From Chloroflexota bacterium (GTDB lineage Bacteria; Chloroflexota; Anaerolineae; Anaerolineales; Villigracilaceae): a stretch of 9,283 nucleotides of DNA. Position 1 is the first letter of the stretch; every line of letters starts with the position of its first letter. The notes beneath the pieces are model-generated. The model did no database searches. It saw only the letters and a program-made list of their open reading frames with translations, and was not told the origin of the DNA. Positions 5,181-9,283 of the stretch are shown piece after piece. The stretch covers positions 1-9,283 of the forward strand of contig JAJYOH010000204.1 in the NCBI GenBank assembly GCA_021796315.1. Direction: 5' to 3'. Made by a program: the position numbers and the translations under genes.

Positions 5181-7111
5181 GGACGCACCTCCCATGGAAC
5201 GTATCCAGAATTAGCATCTTTGATCTCTTGCCAACCCAGAGTTAATCTAATATCCGGCGGGGTCTTCCATTCTCCCAAGTTATTCCATTTCCACTTAAGA
5301 TCCATATCCTGGCATTTTGCTATTACTTTAAGATCACTGCCTGCAAATGTTATTGTCAAATTGTTACCATTCATGGATGTAGCTATACCTAGAAATGTCT
5401 CGCTCGGAACCGGGTACCCGCTGGAATTTGAGAAAGGGCAATCATCGTCCGGGAAATAAACCCGTGGAAGGATATAGTTCCTCAATTGAGCGGGATAAAG
5501 TTCTTCCCCAATAAAATTCAATGGAACAGCAATTTGAAATATTTTGGGAGGCAGTGTAGCTGGAGGAGTGGCGCCTGCGGAAACAGAATTTACAGATAGG
5601 GTAGGATAATAGACACGAAAATATTTTTCCTTACCGCTGACTGGAAGGCTTAGAGAATATTTATCCCATGTGCCAACGATTGTGAACATTTTGCTATCAA
5701 CAAACGGCTCTGAAGCTGAAAAATCTTCGGCTTTCAAATGAATCGACCAAGGCATTTTTTCCAACGCCATATCTGGATAAGCATCTAGCGGATAGAAATC
5801 AATACATTTTTCCCAGTCACTCCACATATTTTGCATCTGAGCAGTAACATCTTCGCCGCTAGCTGAGAAAACATTAATAGGCGCGTCAAACTCACCCCGA
5901 TCATTAGTAATGACCAGGTCATCCAATTTATTCAATTCAAACCTGGGTCTCTCCACATTCCACCAATATATTGCAGGTTCAGTAAGGTCATAATAGGCCA
6001 ATGTATGCTTTTCACAGTTGGTATTTGGGGAAACAAGCGCAAAATCACTAGGGGCATCTTTTCCATCCAGATAGCTATGAATCTCATCGTTGTTACCTGA
6101 GAGAGTAATAATTCCCTGCTTTAACCTGAGAGTATGTGGTGGAATGTCAATCGAATAGGGGGTTTCAATTGAAGTAGGAGGGGGAGTCTGCAGAGGTGGG
6201 TTTAGTACAAGTCCCCAGCCTCTATCTACGAGTGAAGATATTGACCATCCCTGATCCGGTCCGTTTGCGAAACCAGTTGCCGTTAAGAAATCATTAAAGA
6301 ACAAGCGATAGAAAGATGATTCATTTCCATCAATTCGATTATCACCTAAGCCATAGATTTTGAGTATGTCTTTATATTTGCTGGAGTCATTGATATCACT
6401 CCACTCCTGTTTCGATTCAGAATCTAGTCTTTCCGAACATAATAAAACCACTTGGATGTGCACTTTTTTATTTTGGCTTACTATATTATCCAAACTTTGT
6501 TTGAGCAACCCCATATCATCAGTATTTACACCGCCAGATGGGCGATTAACCCGAAAGTCGCCGTCAGTAAACACAAAGGCGAATTCATCATTACCCTGCA
6601 AATCACCGGCAAGGATGCTAAATCCAGCTCCTATTTGCGAACTTCCTTCAGGGCTCCCAGACCAACCGCCTTTCAATTGATTGCTTAATGTCACTTGAAC
6701 ATTTGCATCATTAATTGGCCCAGAAACGTTATTCTGTTGGATAAATCTTAGACCAACAGAATAGTTGTTTATCACTGCGCTATTTTTCCATTCATCAAAA
6801 AGGTTCAGCATCATCAAAGGCAATCTATAGCGAAGATTTTGGGAAGAATCACAAGGTTTAATCGGCCCCAAATCATCTTGAACCATGCTCTGAGAATTAT
6901 CAACCATCATGAATATAGGGGGCAAATTGAATTGGTTGGACAGGGGGTCCCGGGTTATACCAGCTGGAAGCACTGGAGTAGACGAAGGTTCAGCAGCGGC
7001 ATTTGTAGAACTGGGCACTATGGTAGCCGTCGCAGGCGTGGCACATGATCCAACTACAATTGCCATAATGGTGGTGAGAATAACGGTTTTTAGATACCTC
7101 GAAAACATCAT
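5177..7111 (-). CDS. vWA-domain lipoprotein
   Basis: This is a 644-residue, surface- or periplasm-facing protein. Residues 1-22 are a signal peptide with a lipobox-like VGS|C, so Cys23 is the probable lipidation site. A Pro/Thr/Ser/Ala-rich linker runs to about residue 50. A von Willebrand factor A domain spans about 65-300. The strand FMMV leads into the MIDAS motif D71-x-S73-x-S75. A GSS near 156-158 is where the MIDAS Thr/Ser would fall, and TDGD (182-185) supplies the second MIDAS aspartate after a hydrophobic strand. An intact MIDAS predicts divalent-metal-dependent ligand binding. After a PPLQTPPPTS hinge (about 305-314) come about 330 residues, apparently beta-rich and with no motif I can name. 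The ATG at 7111 overlaps the upstream stop (ATGA); GGGAAG lies 5 nt before it, and an ATG at 7108 is equally possible. The gene downstream is coupled by a GTGA overlap. Confidence 0.88.
   Translation of the reverse strand: MMFSRYLKTVILTTIMAIVVGSCATPATATIVPSSTNAAAEPSSTPVLPAGITRDPLSNQFNLPPIFMMVDNSQSMVQDDLGPIKPCDSSQNLRYRLPLMMLNLFDEWKNSAVINNYSVGLRFIQQNNVSGPINDANVQVTLSNQLKGGWSGSPEGSSQIGAGFSILAGDLQGNDEFAFVFTDGDFRVNRPSGGVNTDDMGLLKQSLDNIVSQNKKVHIQVVLLCSERLDSESKQEWSDINDSSKYKDILKIYGLGDNRIDGNESSFYRLFFNDFLTATGFANGPDQGWSISSLVDRGWGLVLNPPLQTPPPTSIETPYSIDIPPHTLRLKQGIITLSGNNDEIHSYLDGKDAPSDFALVSPNTNCEKHTLAYYDLTEPAIYWWNVERPRFELNKLDDLVITNDRGEFDAPINVFSASGEDVTAQMQNMWSDWEKCIDFYPLDAYPDMALEKMPWSIHLKAEDFSASEPFVDSKMFTIVGTWDKYSLSLPVSGKEKYFRVYYPTLSVNSVSAGATPPATLPPKIFQIAVPLNFIGEELYPAQLRNYILPRVYFPDDDCPFSNSSGYPVPSETFLGIATSMNGNNLTITFAGSDLKVIAKCQDMDLKWKWNNLGEWKTPPDIRLTLGWQEIKDANSGYVPWEVRP
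5188..5192 (-). promoter_or_regulatory. Ribosome binding site inside the upstream gene, fixing a GTG start
   Basis: GGAGG within the last codons of the lipoprotein gene, 7 nt before the GTG at 5180. The GTG shares bases with the upstream TGA (GTGA), a usual translational-coupling arrangement. Confidence 0.75.
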
Positions 7112-8112
7112 GTGTTCTTCCCTTTTGATTGAGAAATCACTCGCAGGCCTCTTAACGTTCGATTGTAAATTCGTCCGTATTCAGCAAGTTGAGAACCGCC
7201 ATCAGCAGTTTCTAAGCGACGGATCAAGGCGGCATAACTCTTTTCGATCTCGCTCTCGCCCCCAAGAAGCTTGGACAACTTTGATCGCTCCTCGAAAGTC
7301 AACGGATGTCGCCGTGAAGCAAAATTGCTTTCGCCATTTATCTTATTTACTGCAGTCTTGATATCATATTCCGCGCGATGAAAAGTGATCATCTGCTCCT
7401 TAGGATCAAGTACAGCAAAGGCCGCGCGTGGATCGCCATCCCGCGGCTGGCCAACACTGCCGGGATTAATGGCGACCAATCCATCTCCCAGCGGCAATGG
7501 TTCGCCATATCGAATATTCATATACCTTGGCTTATCGCTGGTCACATTCACAAATACTGGGAAGTGTGTGTGTCCGTGGAATAAACAGATCAATTTTCTG
7601 CGGTGCCGTTTCCTTAAGCGCTCCAAATCTGCCTTGGCAATCGCGGCATTCCAGGGCCAAAGATAGGTCATCCGTTTCAAGTGCGAGTCGGCCGAACCGT
7701 GGGTAAAACAAAGCACCCCTGCTGTGATTTTTTCAAATAGAACTTGATCATCCTCTTCGCAGGCCAAAAAGTCTTCCACCTGTGAGGAAAACCACTGCCA
7801 ATCGTCGCGATACTCTTTATGTTCTAATAAATAGCGCTGACTCAATAAGGTCAGCTTTGCCTCGCGACTGACACTCGCAATCGGTTTTAATATCCATTCA
7901 TCATGATTCCCAATAACCCAGTGAATATGCTTACGTTCATGTAACCAGCGCACGCACTCAACCGCATCCTTTAGAGGGCCGTACCCCATCAAATCCCCTA
8001 GAAAATAAATATGTACTTCCTCCTTGGAACCCAATGCAGATTCAGCCTTGGCAAGGACAGCCTGGAGCGCTGTAAAATTGGCATGAATATCACTAAGTAT
8101 CAAATACTTCAT
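7108..8112 (-). CDS. Calcineurin-like metallophosphoesterase with C-terminal extension
   Basis: This is a 334-residue cytoplasmic enzyme with no signal peptide. All metal-binding motifs of the binuclear phosphoesterase fold are present in order: DIHAN (Asp8, His10), GDLMGYG (Asp40), GNHD (68-71), THG (His138) and GHTH (180-183), followed by the NPGSVGQPRDGDP signature (216-228). GDxxGYG and NPGSVGQPR point to the YfcE/ApaH-like branch (Metallophos_2), whose members hydrolyse phosphodiesters or nucleotide pyrophosphates; the substrate here cannot be told. The core ends near residue 250, and about 85 charged, helix-like residues follow. The ATG at 8112 is chosen because residue 1 then begins the first beta strand, as in the family, and lies 1 nt after the upstream TGA. 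A longer start would overlap the coiled-coil gene by about 85 nt. Its stop overlaps the vWA gene start (ATGA). Confidence 0.93.
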   Translation of the reverse strand: MKYLILSDIHANFTALQAVLAKAESALGSKEEVHIYFLGDLMGYGPLKDAVECVRWLHERKHIHWVIGNHDEWILKPIASVSREAKLTLLSQRYLLEHKEYRDDWQWFSSQVEDFLACEEDDQVLFEKITAGVLCFTHGSADSHLKRMTYLWPWNAAIAKADLERLRKRHRRKLICLFHGHTHFPVFVNVTSDKPRYMNIRYGEPLPLGDGLVAINPGSVGQPRDGDPRAAFAVLDPKEQMITFHRAEYDIKTAVNKINGESNFASRRHPLTFEERSKLSKLLGGESEIEKSYAALIRRLETADGGSQLAEYGRIYNRTLRGLRVISQSKGKNT

Positions 8113-8113
8113 C

Positions 8114-9283
8114 TCAAGACCCGGCATTTGTGAGGTGCGTATATTCCTGTCGATATTGCGAAACTTGTTTATCAAGCGGATCAAGTTGATTGCAGTCATT
8201 CAAGGCTTTCCGAACAACTTTAGCAGCCTCGCTCTCGCTATCGACCGGCCCCTTTTTCAAGGTCGCAAGTTTAGCAAGGCCCTGAATTGTCGATTTAAGG
8301 GTTTCCAGAGGCCCATTAGGTTTTCCCAACAATTGAGCGCGCCGATTTTCCGTCTCGCTTACCAATTGGGATGTTATTTTTAGAACCATCTCCGTGTGCA
8401 TGTGCATTTGCTCAACGACTTTATCCATCTGGTCTTTTGCCTTTTGACTCAACGGCGGCTGGCCTGGAACAGACTTATAACGCCTCTGAAATTCCTCACA
8501 CTGCTTGGACAACGAGCTACATGACGCAATCACTTCCAACAATGGTTGTTCATCTTTGAGATTATCCAATCTCTCGCATAGTGCTTCCTGCTGCATTTCG
8601 GGTTCAAGCAAGGCCCACTCATCAGTTTGCAAGCCAAGTGAAGATTCAATTTCCTGGATTCCCTGGTAACGCCTGATCAAATCTTCAGACCAGTTTTTCC
8701 ACAGCGCTAGATTGGGAACTTGTTTAAGCGCGTTCTCGCGGTGATCCCCAGGGGTTTGCGCTTCGACCAAAGGTTCGGGATACGACTCGCGAATCAGCTT
8801 TGAAAGCCGATCAAGGCGGGGTTCCTGTTTGCGTGCCGCTTCCCACGCCTTTCCCAATTCATCAGAGCTTTTCACCACTTGATCAAAATCCTCAGCGTAA
8901 AAAGCGTCCATCAGGTTTTTGGCCTTGCGGTTTAGATCACGTGTCAACTGATTGAGATTATCCAATCTCTGTCGTGTTTTAACAATTAATTCAAGTAAGG
9001 GCTTGTCTGTGGCGCCTGCCTCGCGCTGGATCTCCTGCAGGCTGGTCTCTAGTCTCATCAGGTTCCAACCATTGGAAATAGATCCATCTTCATTTCTCTC
9101 ACCCAGAGCAGAAGGTTCCTCCAAAGCCTGCTGCAAACCCTTTTCAAACTGTTCGAGCTTCTTCTTTGCTATCTCCCAGCGCTTTTTCTTGTTCCTTAAG
9201 TTCTCGGTCGCCGTCTCCAATTGAGCACGGGTATTAGGGGTTAAATTTAACTGAACGGCGACGTTGCTGAATCGCTCAAGTAT
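8114..9283 (-). CDS. Coiled-coil protein (5' end outside the window)
   Basis: The reading frame stays open to the window edge. The 21 codons before a possible TTG at 9220 continue the same kind of sequence (ERFSNVAVQLNLTP), so the gene is treated as truncated by the window. The visible 389 residues are almost entirely charged and helical, with many Glu, Lys, Arg, Gln and Leu in heptad-like spacing, and no membrane segment. Similar units recur (RQRLDNLNQ, EPRLDRLSK, CERLDNLKD; TDKPLLELI and DEQPLLEVI). No ATPase, kinase or nuclease motif is visible, but a catalytic head could lie in the unseen N-terminal part. The C-terminal part has no SMC/SbcC Walker B or signature motif. It is followed after 1 nt by the metallophosphoesterase, so the two are probably made together. 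A structural or scaffold role is inferred from composition only. Confidence 0.82.
   Translation of the reverse strand: MLERFSNVAVQLNLTPNTRAQLETATENLRNKKKRWEIAKKKLEQFEKGLQQALEEPSALGERNEDGSISNGWNLMRLETSLQEIQREAGATDKPLLELIVKTRQRLDNLNQLTRDLNRKAKNLMDAFYAEDFDQVVKSSDELGKAWEAARKQEPRLDRLSKLIRESYPEPLVEAQTPGDHRENALKQVPNLALWKNWSEDLIRRYQGIQEIESSLGLQTDEWALLEPEMQQEALCERLDNLKDEQPLLEVIASCSSLSKQCEEFQRRYKSVPGQPPLSQKAKDQMDKVVEQMHMHTEMVLKITSQLVSETENRRAQLLGKPNGPLETLKSTIQGLAKLATLKKGPVDSESEAAKVVRKALNDCNQLDPLDKQVSQYRQEYTHLTNAGS
8556..8970. repeat. 19-nt exact direct repeat inside the coiled-coil gene
   Basis: The 19 bases at 8556-8574 and 8952-8970 are identical (plus strand TTGAGATTATCCAATCTCT). They lie 396 nt apart, exactly 132 codons, so both encode RLDNL in the same frame. 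Surrounding protein similarity (LLEL or LLEP before, RLDNL after) hints at a duplicated helical unit of about 130 residues. Confidence 0.8.

Noticed and set aside
6909..7361. 150-codon plus-strand open stretch
   Set aside because: It lies antisense to the vWA lipoprotein and phosphoesterase genes, both supported by motifs, and has no motif of its own.
8112..8199. Longer N-terminus for the phosphoesterase
   Set aside because: It would add 29 residues before the conserved first strand, overlap the upstream gene by about 85 nt, and has no ribosome binding site.
7108..9283. SbcCD-like pair (coiled-coil protein next to a calcineurin-like enzyme)
   Set aside because: The phosphoesterase carries GDxxGYG and NPGSVGQPR signatures of the YfcE/ApaH-like branch, not the Mre11/SbcD type. 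The coiled-coil C-terminus has no ABC ATPase signature or Walker B motif.
1..9283. CRISPR array, tRNA or rRNA genes, insertion sequence
   Set aside because: No regularly spaced repeats, cloverleaf-like segments, rRNA motifs or transposase signatures were seen on either strand.

Overview
The window reads as a bacterial chromosome segment with every supportable gene on the minus strand, so transcription runs from high to low coordinates. The lipoprotein with a Thr/Pro/Ser/Ala-rich linker just after its lipobox cysteine, and the set of large vWA and multi-pass membrane proteins of no well-known family, resemble what is often seen in Chloroflexota (Anaerolineae). This is a stylistic inference: no rRNA, tRNA or phylogenetic marker is present, so the organism assignment is weak.

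Right-hand block (9283 down to 1895): six genes packed like one operon. In transcription order they are a coiled-coil protein whose 5' end lies outside the window, a calcineurin-like metallophosphoesterase, a vWA-domain lipoprotein, a four-TM protein with a large extracytoplasmic part and a helical cytoplasmic tail, and two adjacent five-TM proteins that are paralogues of each other. The joints are tight: 1-nt gap, ATGA overlap, GTGA overlap, 47-nt gap, 7-nt overlap. Three starts differ from the longest reading. The phosphoesterase starts at 8112, the membrane protein at a GTG at 5180 behind a GGAGG, and the first five-TM protein at a TTG at 3339 behind a GGGAG. Together they look like one envelope-spanning assembly: a surface metal-dependent adhesion (vWA) module, membrane partners, and cytoplasmic phosphoesterase and coiled-coil parts. 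I do not recognise it as a named system, and its job cannot be read from sequence alone.

Middle (1894 down to 1305): about 590 bp without a convincing intact gene. On the minus strand it holds three staggered short open stretches in three frames, with CxxC motifs near both ends. They could be one small gene broken by two frameshifts, or chance.

Left block (1304 down to 1): a membrane-anchored hypothetical protein, a textbook intrinsic terminator, a small exported protein whose Shine-Dalgarno lies only 14 nt beyond the terminator T-tract, and the first 17 codons of another exported protein leaving the window at position 1. None is recognised. Hand-counted lines suggest the left block is GC-richer than the middle and the membrane genes, so the window may join pieces of different history.
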